Source: Chlorobium ferrooxidans DSM 13031 (GTDB taxonomy: Bacteria > Bacteroidota > Chlorobiia > Chlorobiales > Chlorobiaceae). Taken from it: a stretch of DNA of 64,000 nt. Positions 29,229-38,163 of this stretch are shown here, piece by piece. The stretch is taken from positions 116,153 to 180,152 of the forward strand of contig NZ_AASE01000001.1 in NCBI RefSeq assembly GCF_000168715.1, in the 5' to 3' direction. The position numbers and the translations under genes are program-made. Each line of letters opens with the position of its first letter. The stretch's first letter is position 1. The notes below the pieces were generated by a model. It was not told where the DNA came from. It was given only the letters and a program-made list of their open reading frames with translations, and did not search any database.

Positions 29229-30266
29229 TCAGTGTGAAGAATTTCCACTCCATGAGGCAGCTGCATATTTCGGCAGCTCCTCCCAATGACCGCTGCCTAT
29301 CCATTCAGCAATAAAGTCCACTGATTTTGCGAAGCGCAACGGCTCCCGGCATGGCAGCTGCAGCCAGTCGGCAAGCACCGCACCGTCAAGATCGTGCATC
29401 GCCATACCATAACCAAGCTCCTCCATGGCAAGTGCATTGGACTCCTGTTCGATCTGACCGTCAAGCGGTCTGAGCAGGAGCTTTTTACCGAGATGAAGCG
29501 CCTCGCCCGGAAGCTCAAAACCTGCATTGCAAACAACACCGTCACATTCAAGAAGGTCATCCAGAAAGCCCGATCGGGAGTATGTCCTGAAATGCAGATG
29601 ACCGTCATCACGATCTTCACTCACCTTGCCGTATATGTAAAACTCGAACTGGTCAAACGGAGTCATCAACACGGTAATATCCTCAATCTCCTCAAAAGGG
29701 AGATAGACAAGAACTTTACCCTTGATGACAAGCTTTGCATTTTTCTCATAAAGCGAGGGGGGGATCACCGGAGGAAAAATGGGCTGGTTGAAATGGTGCC
29801 AGTGAAGGCCTGCATTATAGCGGGCAGGGGCAAAATTCATCAGAATAAACTTCGCAAGAATATTGCCTTGAGCCAGCGGAATATCATAACCGAAAGCGTA
29901 CTGGTGACCGAATCCCATGGAGGGAATATTTCTCACTCTTGCCGCCATCGAGGTTACCGGATCAAAATCGGTGATGACCAGTTCCGTACCGGCGGTATCG
30001 AGCAGTGCGACATCAGCCATCAATCGAGCCAGATCAAGCTGAATCATGGTATCGATATAGCTCATCTTTCCCTTGTGCGAAACCAGCGTCATACCCTTCA
30101 TCACCCTGAAGGGCTCGAATATCTCGACCTCCTTCAGCTCTTCGGCTTTTCTGCCGCTGATAATGACATCAACATCATGACCATCCTCCCTGAGCTTTCG
30201 CACAAGCTCCCGACTGCGGCTGATATGGCCGTTTCCGGTTCCCTGGACACCGAACAGTATCTTCAT
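29229..30266 (-). CDS. Glycosyltransferase of the MJ1255/VC2487 family (GT-B fold)
   Basis: A 345-residue protein resembling the MurG-like GT-B enzymes of the MJ1255/VC2487 type: N-terminal FGVQGTGNGHISRSRELV glycine-rich loop, LVITDFDPVTSMAARV, and C-terminal VVCNAGFELPGEALHLGK with an LRPLDGQIEQESNA nucleotide-sugar site. Substrate unknown. It follows the UvrD/PcrA helicase gene by 48 bases on the same strand. Confidence 0.8.
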   Translation of the reverse strand: MKILFGVQGTGNGHISRSRELVRKLREDGHDVDVIISGRKAEELKEVEIFEPFRVMKGMTLVSHKGKMSYIDTMIQLDLARLMADVALLDTAGTELVITDFDPVTSMAARVRNIPSMGFGHQYAFGYDIPLAQGNILAKFILMNFAPARYNAGLHWHHFNQPIFPPVIPPSLYEKNAKLVIKGKVLVYLPFEEIEDITVLMTPFDQFEFYIYGKVSEDRDDGHLHFRTYSRSGFLDDLLECDGVVCNAGFELPGEALHLGKKLLLRPLDGQIEQESNALAMEELGYGMAMHDLDGAVLADWLQLPCREPLRFAKSVDFIAEWIGSGHWEELPKYAAASWSGNSSH

Positions 30267-30314
30267 ACGACTGAATATTTATAAAGGGTGCGATCCCGGT
30301 TTAACAAGGAGTTA

Positions 30315-32537
30315 CTATTGAATTTTGAGATTAGCATACTGAACCATCAGTGTTTTTTCCCCTGCACTGCGAAAACTGATCCTGACTTTCTGCTTTGCCC
30401 CTGTCCCCTGAACATCAAGCACGGTTCCGGGCCCGAAAACCGCATGATGCACCGAGATGCCTGAGCGAAGCCCCGAACGGGAAGCCTTCGGCTTGTCAAA
30501 GGAACTCGACTGAGTGGCAACAGGAGCTGTCTGCTTCTGTGGGTATCCTCTTGAAAACGATGGAGCAGTGGAGACCGGCGCATCCCGGAGCGGACGATCC
30601 GAAAGAAAAACCCCGCCCTCTGTCTGAACAATAGAGGAGTCGATTTCACTGATAAACACCGATTTCAGACAGTGCTGCGGCTGACCGTAGTGATAGCGGC
30701 TCTGTGCCCATGAGAGAAATATCTTCTCCTGAGCTCTGGTAACGGCAACATAAAAAAGTCTGCGCTCCTCCTCAAGCTCTTCGGGTTCCTGGCCGTGAAG
30801 GGGAAAAAGCCGCTCCTCAAGACCGGTAACAAAGACAACCGGAAACTCAAGACCTTTGGCGGCATGCACCGTCATGAGAGAGACATAGTTATCCGAATCC
30901 TGCGTCTCTTCGTAATCGGAGGCAAGCGATATATTCTCAAGAAAATCTCCAAGTGAGCCTGCATCAGGATTATGATCCGAAAAGTCCCTTGCCATGGAGA
31001 GCAGCTCCTGAAGGTTTTCATGACGCGCCAGCGATTCAGGGGTATTTTCCGCCTGAAGCAGCAACGGAATGGAGGTCAGTGTAAAGAGCTCCGACAGAAC
31101 ATTGTAGACCGTCCCGTTCTCGGCAATCTCTTTAAGCGACTCGATAACCGTACTGAATGAAGTGAGCGCCGTCACAAGACGCGCCTGAAAGCCCCCCTCT
31201 TCAGCTTTCCGGATTGCTTCATAGAGGCTTACGCCCTCTCTTTCGGCAAAATCCTTGAGCTTGCCGATACTGACATCCCCGATTTTGCGGGGAGGAAAAT
31301 TGATGATCCGCAACAGTGATTCGCTGTCGCGCTCGTTCAGAATAAAACGGAGATAGGCTACCGCATCCTTGATCTCACGCCTCTTGTAGAAAGAGACACT
31401 GCCGAAAATCCTGTAGGGAATCCTGCTCTGGCGCATCACATCCTCAAGCACCCTCGACTGGGCATTGGTGCGGTAAAACACAGCAAAGCTTCTGAACTCA
31501 TAGCCCTGTTTCATGCGCATTGAACGGATATGGTCGCCTACTTTTTCGGCTTCATTGCGCTCATTATATGCTTCAAGAAGTGTCAGCGGATCGCCCTCGC
31601 TGCGATGTGAAATCAGCTCCTTTTTAATCTGCCGCTGGTTGCGGCTGATAATGCTGTTGGCCGCCTTGAGAATATTGCCCGTACTGCGATAGTTCTCAAC
31701 CAGCTTGAAGGTCAGGGCATCATGATAGTCATCCTGAAAGTTCAGAATGTTGGAAATATCGGCTCCGCGCCATGAGTAGATTGACTGCGCGTCATCACCC
31801 ACAACAAAAATATTGCGGTGACGGGCCCCGAGCATCTTTGCAACAAGGTACTGGGCCTTGTTGGTATCCTGATACTCATCAATCATGATATAACGGAAGG
31901 CGTCCTGCAGCTCTTCGAGTACCTCGGGATGCTCGTTGAAGAGTTCAATCGGCTTGATGAGCAGGTCATCAAAATCAAGGGCATTGTTCTCCTTGAGCTT
32001 CCTTGTATAGAGTTCGTAGACCTGGGCAGCTTTCTGCTGGTTATAGTCGCCGGCATTCCGGTGAAATTCAGCCGGAAGAATAAACCCGTTTTTTGCCCTG
32101 CTGATAAGGCTCTGAATGGTATTGACGGGCACGGAGTCCTGGGAAATATTCAGTTCGGTCATAGCCTGGCGGATCAGACTCTTGCTGTCGTCACTGTCAA
32201 AAATCGAAAAGTTCCGGTCATAACCGATCAGATGAATATAGGTGCGGAGCAGACGGGCAAAAATCGAATGAAACGTCCCGATCCACAAGCCGCTGGAGCT
32301 TCCGGCATGGAGCAGCGTATCAACACGATGACGCATCTCCCCTGCTGCCTTGTTGGTAAAGGTAAGCGCAAGAATATTGTTGGGGGAAACCCCTTCATTG
32401 CTGATAAGATATGCAATACGGTAGGTGATCACCCTTGTTTTTCCGGAACCCGCACCGGCAAGAACCATAACCGGCCCTTCGGTCGCGCTTACGGCATTGC
32501 GCTGAACCTCATTGAGATCATGTAAAAAATCCGTCAA
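30315..32537 (-). CDS. ATP-dependent DNA helicase, UvrD/PcrA family
   Basis: A 740-residue superfamily 1A 3'-5' helicase acting in repair and replication. Motifs: LNEVQRNAV (Q motif), GAGSGKTRV (Walker A), LTFTNKAAGEM, MIDEYQDTNKAQ (Walker B), GDDAQSIYSWRGAD, LVENYRSTGNIL, TVHAAKGLEF and YVAVTRAQ. The C-terminal tail is Gly/Val-rich and ends in a tudor-like strand set, as in PcrA. The start is a TTG at 32537; no better ATG exists in frame nearby. Confidence 0.93.
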   Translation of the reverse strand: MTDFLHDLNEVQRNAVSATEGPVMVLAGAGSGKTRVITYRIAYLISNEGVSPNNILALTFTNKAAGEMRHRVDTLLHAGSSSGLWIGTFHSIFARLLRTYIHLIGYDRNFSIFDSDDSKSLIRQAMTELNISQDSVPVNTIQSLISRAKNGFILPAEFHRNAGDYNQQKAAQVYELYTRKLKENNALDFDDLLIKPIELFNEHPEVLEELQDAFRYIMIDEYQDTNKAQYLVAKMLGARHRNIFVVGDDAQSIYSWRGADISNILNFQDDYHDALTFKLVENYRSTGNILKAANSIISRNQRQIKKELISHRSEGDPLTLLEAYNERNEAEKVGDHIRSMRMKQGYEFRSFAVFYRTNAQSRVLEDVMRQSRIPYRIFGSVSFYKRREIKDAVAYLRFILNERDSESLLRIINFPPRKIGDVSIGKLKDFAEREGVSLYEAIRKAEEGGFQARLVTALTSFSTVIESLKEIAENGTVYNVLSELFTLTSIPLLLQAENTPESLARHENLQELLSMARDFSDHNPDAGSLGDFLENISLASDYEETQDSDNYVSLMTVHAAKGLEFPVVFVTGLEERLFPLHGQEPEELEEERRLFYVAVTRAQEKIFLSWAQSRYHYGQPQHCLKSVFISEIDSSIVQTEGGVFLSDRPLRDAPVSTAPSFSRGYPQKQTAPVATQSSSFDKPKASRSGLRSGISVHHAVFGPGTVLDVQGTGAKQKVRISFRSAGEKTLMVQYANLKIQ

Positions 32538-32874
32538 AACGTATGAACACCTGTTAACTAAGTTATAGCGCGCCCTTCTTCAGGCCGGAATATGGCCCTC
32601 GAAAAAGATGATCAACACTGAAATCTCCAGTTGAATTTCGTATAACTTTACCCTTTTTACAAGCATCAACAAAACAAATCATCATCCATTGCTCCCTCCA
32701 TACAAAAAGGGGGTATCCCTTTTGAAATTGCAGCCATAAGTACGTATCCCGAACTGCCTGCCGATGCAGGCCGGATGATGTTTTTTGCCTGTAAAGAGAG
32801 CTGATCACACCTATTATTGCGTTCAGAGTTGCTATATTGAAAACAAACCATTACCCACCAATAACTTCCGTTCC
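32538..32874. other. Intergenic region between divergent helicase and amylase genes
   Basis: 337 bases with no convincing gene once the amylase start is set at 32875. TTATAGCGCGCCCTT near 32560 resembles the right end of element R5, but no core follows it. The stretch must hold the two divergent promoters; I see no strong -10/-35 pair. Confidence 0.4.
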
Positions 32875-34329
32875 ATGTTCCCTCTCGTATACGAAATCAA
32901 TACAAGGATCTGGCTAAAAAAACTCAGCAAAACCCATAACCGTTCTGTAACCCTCGGAACTGTTCCCGATGAGGAGTTCGACTTCTTTTCTGCATCGGGT
33001 TTTGACATGGTCTGGCTGATGGGGGTATGGCAACCCAGTCAGTACAGCAAGGCAATTGCAACCGCACATCCCTGCCTGCGCACTACGTTTCTGGAGCACC
33101 TTGTAACCGTGCACCCCGAGGATATAGCATCTTCACCCTACGCCATACCCTCATACACCGTCAATGAAACGCTCGGAGGAAAAGATGCACTTATCCTCTT
33201 TCGCGACAAACTGAACCGGCGCGGCATAAAGCTCATGCTCGACTTTGTTCCGAACCATCTGGCACTCGACAACGAATGGCTCCCGGAACACCCTGAATTT
33301 TTCATTCCGGTATCCACCGATGAGATGCGCCATGACCCTGAATCCGGATTTGAATACGCCCGGGACCAATACCTTGCCTACGGCAAAGACCCCTACTTTC
33401 CGCCCTGGACCGACACCCTGCAGCTCAATTACGCCAGCAAGGCAACGCAGAGCATGATGACCGAAAACCTTTTCAAAATCAGCGAACTCTGCGACGGCGT
33501 CAGATGCGACATGGCCATGCTGATTCTGAAAAACGTATTCAATAAAACCTGGAGCAGTCTAAGCGGCGCAATGCAGAAGGAGTTCTGGTCTGAGGCCATT
33601 GCAGCGGTTAAACAGCGCCACCCCGATTTTCTTTTTCTTGCAGAATCATACTGGAGCAAGGAGTGGGAGCTCCAGCAGCAGGGATTTGACTTTACCTACG
33701 ACAAACCATTTTACGACTTTATCACCAGTGCACCGGTAAATACGGAAAAACTTGCCGGACATCTTGGTGCCGAATGGGGGTACCAGAAAAAACTCTGCCG
33801 GTTCATTGAAAACCATGATGAACCAAGAGCAGCAGGCAGAATAGGCCTGAACAACAAAGCCGCGGCGATGGTTCTCTTCGCAACTCCGGGCATGCACCTC
33901 CTGCATCAGGATCAGATGGAGGGGTACCGTCAGAAGATCCCGGTACAGCTTGTCCGGCAGGCTGCAGAACCCGAAAACCGTGCACTTGCAGCGCTTTATA
34001 AAAAACTTTTTACCCTGCAGAAAACACCGCTCTTTCAGGAAGGGGGTATTGAACGCCTTGACCTGAATCTGGCAAACAACTCACACTGTCTCGGATTTCA
34101 CCGCTTTACAGCCGGGGAGCATGCCTTCATTCTGGCCAATTTCAACGCCACCGGCATAGCTCTTGAGTTCCGGCATCCTTCGATTGAGGGAATCACCATC
34201 GATATGCTGAACATACTCAGCACCACAACCGAAAATAAATCGAGTGGCATTCATGGTGCTGACCACTCCATACGCGTTCATCTCTCTCCTCATGAAGCGG
34301 TGGTCATATCCTTCCGGAAAGCGCAATGA
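32875..34329 (+). CDS. Alpha-amylase-family glycoside hydrolase (GH13)
   Basis: A 484-residue cytoplasmic GH13 enzyme (no signal peptide). It starts with MFPLVYEINTRIWLK, and the four conserved regions are seen: LMLDFVPNHLA, GVRCDMAM (nucleophile Asp), FLAESYW (acid/base Glu) and FIENHDEPRA (third Asp). It probably acts on glycogen or malto-oligosaccharides stored inside the cell. I prefer ATG 32875 to an ATG 90 bases earlier because the extra residues are not family-like. The stop overlaps the next start by four bases. Confidence 0.85.
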   Translation: MFPLVYEINTRIWLKKLSKTHNRSVTLGTVPDEEFDFFSASGFDMVWLMGVWQPSQYSKAIATAHPCLRTTFLEHLVTVHPEDIASSPYAIPSYTVNETLGGKDALILFRDKLNRRGIKLMLDFVPNHLALDNEWLPEHPEFFIPVSTDEMRHDPESGFEYARDQYLAYGKDPYFPPWTDTLQLNYASKATQSMMTENLFKISELCDGVRCDMAMLILKNVFNKTWSSLSGAMQKEFWSEAIAAVKQRHPDFLFLAESYWSKEWELQQQGFDFTYDKPFYDFITSAPVNTEKLAGHLGAEWGYQKKLCRFIENHDEPRAAGRIGLNNKAAAMVLFATPGMHLLHQDQMEGYRQKIPVQLVRQAAEPENRALAALYKKLFTLQKTPLFQEGGIERLDLNLANNSHCLGFHRFTAGEHAFILANFNATGIALEFRHPSIEGITIDMLNILSTTTENKSSGIHGADHSIRVHLSPHEAVVISFRKAQ

Positions 34330-34784
34330 ACAACAACAACAATGAAGGGGTTCATCCTATGCAATTCACAACAGTCACCATCAAGACCCGAACCGTCAAA
34401 CCGGTAGAGATCATCGATATCTCCGCCGAAGTTGCCGCTGCACTTTCGGCTTCAAAACTTGATTCCGGACAGGTAACCATTATAAGCCGTCATACCACCG
34501 CATTCATCAATATCAACGAAAAAGAGGAGCAGCTGCTTGAGGATATGGAAACCTTTCTCAAGCGTCTGGTGCCAAAAGACGGCAACTACCTGCACAACCT
34601 CAATCCGGTGGATGGTCGCGACAATGCCCACTCCCATCTTCTGGGACTTTTTATGAACAGCTCCGAAACCATTCCCTTTGCAAAAGGAAAGATGCTTCTC
34701 GGAGAGTGGCAGTCAATATTTCTTGTTGAGCTCGACGGACCCCGCCAGGAACGAAGCGTTCTTGTGCAGATAGCCGGAATCTGA
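34326..34784 (+). CDS. YjbQ/UPF0047 family protein
   Basis: A 152-residue protein of the YjbQ (secondary thiamine-phosphate synthase) family: VTIISRHTTAFININE, PVDGRDNAHSHLLGLF and LLGEWQSIFLVELDGPRQERSV carry the conserved His and acidic residues. The reported thiamine-phosphate-synthase activity is weak in known members, and the true role is uncertain. ATGA overlap with the amylase gene; an internal ATG at 34359 also gives a family-like start. Confidence 0.85.
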   Translation: MNNNNNEGVHPMQFTTVTIKTRTVKPVEIIDISAEVAAALSASKLDSGQVTIISRHTTAFININEKEEQLLEDMETFLKRLVPKDGNYLHNLNPVDGRDNAHSHLLGLFMNSSETIPFAKGKMLLGEWQSIFLVELDGPRQERSVLVQIAGI

Positions 34785-34878
34785 TTGCGAAAATAAACAG
34801 CAGGATGCATGGAACCGGGAAGGCTTCTGCATGGTTACATCTTAGAATAAGTACGATAAAATCAAGCAGTAAAACACT

Positions 34879-36810
34879 ATGCCTGAATCAAAGCACATTG
34901 CGCCCATACAACCGATGATCCCGCTTTCCGAAATAAACTCTCCGGAAGATCTGAAACACCTCTCTATCACTCAGCTTCAGGGTGTTGCCGATGAGTGCCG
35001 AAACGAGGTCATCAAACTCGTCTCGGTCAACGGAGGCCATTTTGCATCAACGCTTGGCGTGGTGGAGCTGACCGTTGCGCTTCATCATGTATACAGCACT
35101 CCCCACGACAAAATCATCTGGGATGTCGGCCATCAGGCATATGTCCATAAAATTCTCACTGGAAGAAAAGAGCGGATGCAGACAAACCGTCAGTACGGCG
35201 GTCTTGCCGGATTCCCCAGAATATCGGAGAGCCCGCATGATGCATTCGGTACCGGACACGCCTCGACCTCTATTTCCGCCGCTGCCGGTATCGCCGCAGC
35301 AAGAGATCTGGCCGGAGGCACGGAGAAGGTTATCGCCGTTATTGGCGATGGCAGCATGACCGGAGGCATGGCCTTTGAAGCCATGAACCACCTCGGAGAC
35401 CTGAAAAGTGATGTGCTGGTCATCCTGAACGACAACCAGATGGCCATCTCTCCAAGTACCGGAGGGCTGAGAACCCATCTCATCAACATCACCCTCAACA
35501 AGACCTACAACAAGGCGCGTAAATTCATCTGGAACTCGATCTCCCTGCTCAACAATGAACTGGGCGATGCAGCTAAAAACGCTGTACGCAAACTGGAGGA
35601 TGGATTTAAAGCTGCATTCACTCCCGGAGCATTTTTTGAGGCACTCGGCTTGAGGTATTTCGGCCCGATTGATGGCAATAACATGGAGCAGCTTGTCAAG
35701 GCCCTCAAAGAGATGCAGGAACTTCCCCATCCCAAACTGCTGCATATTGTCACGACAAAGGGAAAAGGGTTCATGCCTGCGGAACAGAACCAGAGCAAAT
35801 GGCATGCTCACAGCGGAGGATTCGATACCACAACCGGTGAAACGCTCAAAAAAGCTGACACATCACTGCCGCCGAAATATCAGGAGGTCTTTGGCGAAGC
35901 TCTGGTCGAGCTTGCTCTGAAGGACAACCGGATTACCGCCATAACCGCCGCCATGCCGTCAGGAACTTCGCTGGACCTCTTCCAGGACGCACTGCCGAAC
36001 CGTTTTTATGATGTCGGTATCGCTGAAGGCCATGCCGTAACGTTCGCCGCAGGGCTGGCCACAGAGGGGTTCAAACCGGTTTTTGCGATCTACTCCACCT
36101 TTCTTCAGCGCGCCTATGACCAGTTGATCCATGATGTCGCCCAGCAGAATCTGCATGTAGTTTTCGCCATTGACCGTGCCGGACTGGTCGGAGAGGACGG
36201 GCCGACCCACCACGGCTCTTTCGATCTCTCCTATCTGCATACCGTACCGGGTCTGGTCATTATGGCTCCGGCAGACGAACAGGAGCTGCGAGATATGCTC
36301 TATACCGCCCTCTATGACCTGAAAGGCCCGGTTGCCATCCGTTATCCGAGAGGGAACGGCATCGGAATCCCCTTGCGCAAGAATTTCGAATCCGTTACCA
36401 TTGGAAAAGGTCAGATTGTGCGCGAAGGCAGCGGGCTCGCGCTGCTCTGTATCGGCAATATGACGTCAAAAGGGGTTGAAGTTGCCGAAGCACTGCAAAA
36501 AGAGGGTATTGATGCCTCGGTCGTCAACATGCGCTTCCTTAAACCGCTCGACACCGCTCTCATTGATGAGGTGGCTGCACGATCAACCCATCTGGTTGTG
36601 ATTGAGGAGAACAGCAGGATCGGCGGACTCGGCAGCGCCGTTATCGACCACCTTAACGAAAAAGGACTCAATAAACCTGTACTGAAAGTTGCGCTTCCTG
36701 ATGCATTTGTAACCCACGGAAGCATGAAGGAGCTCTACAGGGAGATCGGTTTTGACACGCCGACCATGGCAGAGAACATCAAGCGATTTTACAAGGGTGA
36801 AGAGAGGTGA
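34879..36810 (+). CDS. dxs: 1-Deoxy-D-xylulose-5-phosphate synthase
   Basis: A 643-residue thiamine-diphosphate enzyme that joins pyruvate and glyceraldehyde 3-phosphate, the first step of the MEP isoprenoid pathway supplying quinones, carotenoids and the bacteriochlorophyll tail. The TPP-binding motif GDGSMTGGMAFEAMNHLGDL is near residue 155; DVGIAEGHAVTFAAG and the transketolase-type AIDRAGLVGEDGPTHHGSFD follow. The gene ends inside the 3' end of the convergent pgpA (22-base overlap). Confidence 0.95.
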   Translation: MPESKHIAPIQPMIPLSEINSPEDLKHLSITQLQGVADECRNEVIKLVSVNGGHFASTLGVVELTVALHHVYSTPHDKIIWDVGHQAYVHKILTGRKERMQTNRQYGGLAGFPRISESPHDAFGTGHASTSISAAAGIAAARDLAGGTEKVIAVIGDGSMTGGMAFEAMNHLGDLKSDVLVILNDNQMAISPSTGGLRTHLINITLNKTYNKARKFIWNSISLLNNELGDAAKNAVRKLEDGFKAAFTPGAFFEALGLRYFGPIDGNNMEQLVKALKEMQELPHPKLLHIVTTKGKGFMPAEQNQSKWHAHSGGFDTTTGETLKKADTSLPPKYQEVFGEALVELALKDNRITAITAAMPSGTSLDLFQDALPNRFYDVGIAEGHAVTFAAGLATEGFKPVFAIYSTFLQRAYDQLIHDVAQQNLHVVFAIDRAGLVGEDGPTHHGSFDLSYLHTVPGLVIMAPADEQELRDMLYTALYDLKGPVAIRYPRGNGIGIPLRKNFESVTIGKGQIVREGSGLALLCIGNMTSKGVEVAEALQKEGIDASVVNMRFLKPLDTALIDEVAARSTHLVVIEENSRIGGLGSAVIDHLNEKGLNKPVLKVALPDAFVTHGSMKELYREIGFDTPTMAENIKRFYKGEER

Positions 36811-37265
36811 AAAAGGGGGAGCAGCGCAAGCACTCCCCGCACTGAAAGATTGGCCAGTAATCCGGCAAGGAGATCATCAGCCATAATGCCCCAGCCTCCC
36901 GGCATGCGCTGTAATGCATCGACAGGACCCGGTTTTGCGATATCAAAAAAGCGAAAAAAAGCGAAAGCCAGAAGTGCAGGCAGAACTCCTGCAGGCAGTG
37001 CGGCAAGGGCAAGCCACTGACCGGAAAGCTCATCAATGGTTACAATTGAGGGGTCACTGCCGTAACGCTCCTCCATCACGAAGCCCGACCAGACTCCGGC
37101 AGACGCTGTAAGCATAACCATCAGAAGGAGAAGCGGCAGTTCACGCAATCCGGGAATAACAAGGTAGGCAAGCACGGCCGCAATACTGGTAACCGTGCCC
37201 GGAGCCACGGGAAAATAACCGATGCCGAAGCAGGTGGAAATAATTCTGGCCGCGAGTTGCTTCAT
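36789..37265 (-). CDS. pgpA: Phosphatidylglycerophosphatase A
   Basis: A 158-residue membrane phosphatase removing the phosphate of phosphatidylglycerol phosphate. It shows STCFGIGYFPVAPGTVTS, VTIDELSGQWLAL and PGGWGIMADDLLAGLLANL, the PgpA signatures. It lies four bases after pgsA, giving the last two steps of phosphatidylglycerol synthesis in one operon; that lipid matters for photosynthetic membranes. Confidence 0.92.
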   Translation of the reverse strand: MKQLAARIISTCFGIGYFPVAPGTVTSIAAVLAYLVIPGLRELPLLLLMVMLTASAGVWSGFVMEERYGSDPSIVTIDELSGQWLALAALPAGVLPALLAFAFFRFFDIAKPGPVDALQRMPGGWGIMADDLLAGLLANLSVRGVLALLPLFHLSSPL

Positions 37266-37269
37266 GGCA

Positions 37270-37890
37270 TTACCGGTTCTGAAGCGGATTCTGCAAATAA
37301 ACCTTCCAGTTGCTTACAAGATAGGAGATGCCGGTATAAACGGTAAAAGCCGTAACGCCGAGCATGATATAGTCGAGATAGTCCGAGAGCAGAAAAGTGT
37401 TGATCATGCGGGAAACACCCTTTCCGGAAAAAGCGGGCTCCTTCATCAGCACCAGCAGCATAATCACATAGACAAATAAATTCTGCACCAGGGTTTTATA
37501 TTTAGCCTCCATGCTGGTCACCACCGGTCTGTCCTTGATTTCGGCATAAATCCTCAGTCCTGTGATCAGAACGTCCCTGATAATAACAAGAATCGCCATC
37601 CAGAGTACCAGATAGCCCATCCAGACATAGAGCAGAAAAGCGGCTGTAATAAGAAATTTGTCGGCAAGCGGATCAAGAAAGGCGCCCAGCCGGGTCGTAA
37701 CGCCATACTTCCTTGCATGATAGCCATCATAGAGATCCGTAAGGGAGGCAAAAATAAAAACAATGACTCCGATCAGCTGGAGCCAGGGATCCGGCTGCAG
37801 GAGGAGGAGAACAAAGACCGGAACGAGCAGAATCCTCAAGACGGTCAGTTGATTGGGTACGGTGAGGAGTTCCTGGTACGTGTCTTTCAC
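37270..37890 (-). CDS. pgsA: CDP-diacylglycerol--glycerol-3-phosphate 3-phosphatidyltransferase
   Basis: A CDP-alcohol phosphatidyltransferase of about 206 residues with the signature D-x2-D-G-x2-A-R-x8-G-x3-D-x3-D, seen as LTDLYDGYHARKYGVTTRLG followed by AFLDPLADK. Here Tyr stands in place of the usual hydrophobic residue before DG-x-x-AR. Four to five helices. I choose GTG 37890, which puts TVPNQLTVLRILL near the N-terminus as in the family; an ATG at 37953 would add 21 unlikely residues. Confidence 0.9.
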   Translation of the reverse strand: MKDTYQELLTVPNQLTVLRILLVPVFVLLLLQPDPWLQLIGVIVFIFASLTDLYDGYHARKYGVTTRLGAFLDPLADKFLITAAFLLYVWMGYLVLWMAILVIIRDVLITGLRIYAEIKDRPVVTSMEAKYKTLVQNLFVYVIMLLVLMKEPAFSGKGVSRMINTFLLSDYLDYIMLGVTAFTVYTGISYLVSNWKVYLQNPLQNR

Positions 37891-38007
37891 AATAATCTTA
37901 TGGTTAAAAGCCGAAAAAACGGCACAAGGCCAACAGGTGGCACTCTTCGGCACAAGATACGGTTTTGAACCCTGATTTTCAATGCATAGAAAAGATACTC
38001 GCTAACA

Positions 38008-38160
38008 GGCTACTCTAAAATCGTAATGAGTGACTTGCTGTTCAATCCCCGGAGAGGCGAAATATCGGTAGCGCACTCCCGACGAAGTCGGGGCTGGGTG
38101 AGGATTTCGAGCACCGCCCAACGACGCAATCGAATCGCGGAATAGATTTATAGCAGAGCC
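38008..38160 (+). repeat. Inverted-repeat element, copy R5 (variant centre)
   Basis: Ends GGCTACTCTAAAATCG and GATTTATAGCAGAGCC pair with each other. The right half is standard (GAGGATTTCGAGCACCGCCC and GAATCGCGGAATAGATTTAT). The left-centre differs and contains CCCGAC-GAA-GTCGGG at 38078-38092. It ends three bases before the mutS2 stop codon. Confidence 0.7.
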
Positions 38161-38163
38161 TTC

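Noticed and set aside
35047..35811. 254-residue minus-strand frame opposite dxs; similar long antisense frames opposite the GT2 gene (13529-14413), the MJ1255-type gene (29394-30284) and cydD (5515-6009)
   Set aside because: They lie wholly inside well-identified genes, show no family motifs, and have Cys/His/Arg-rich compositions typical of antisense shadows.
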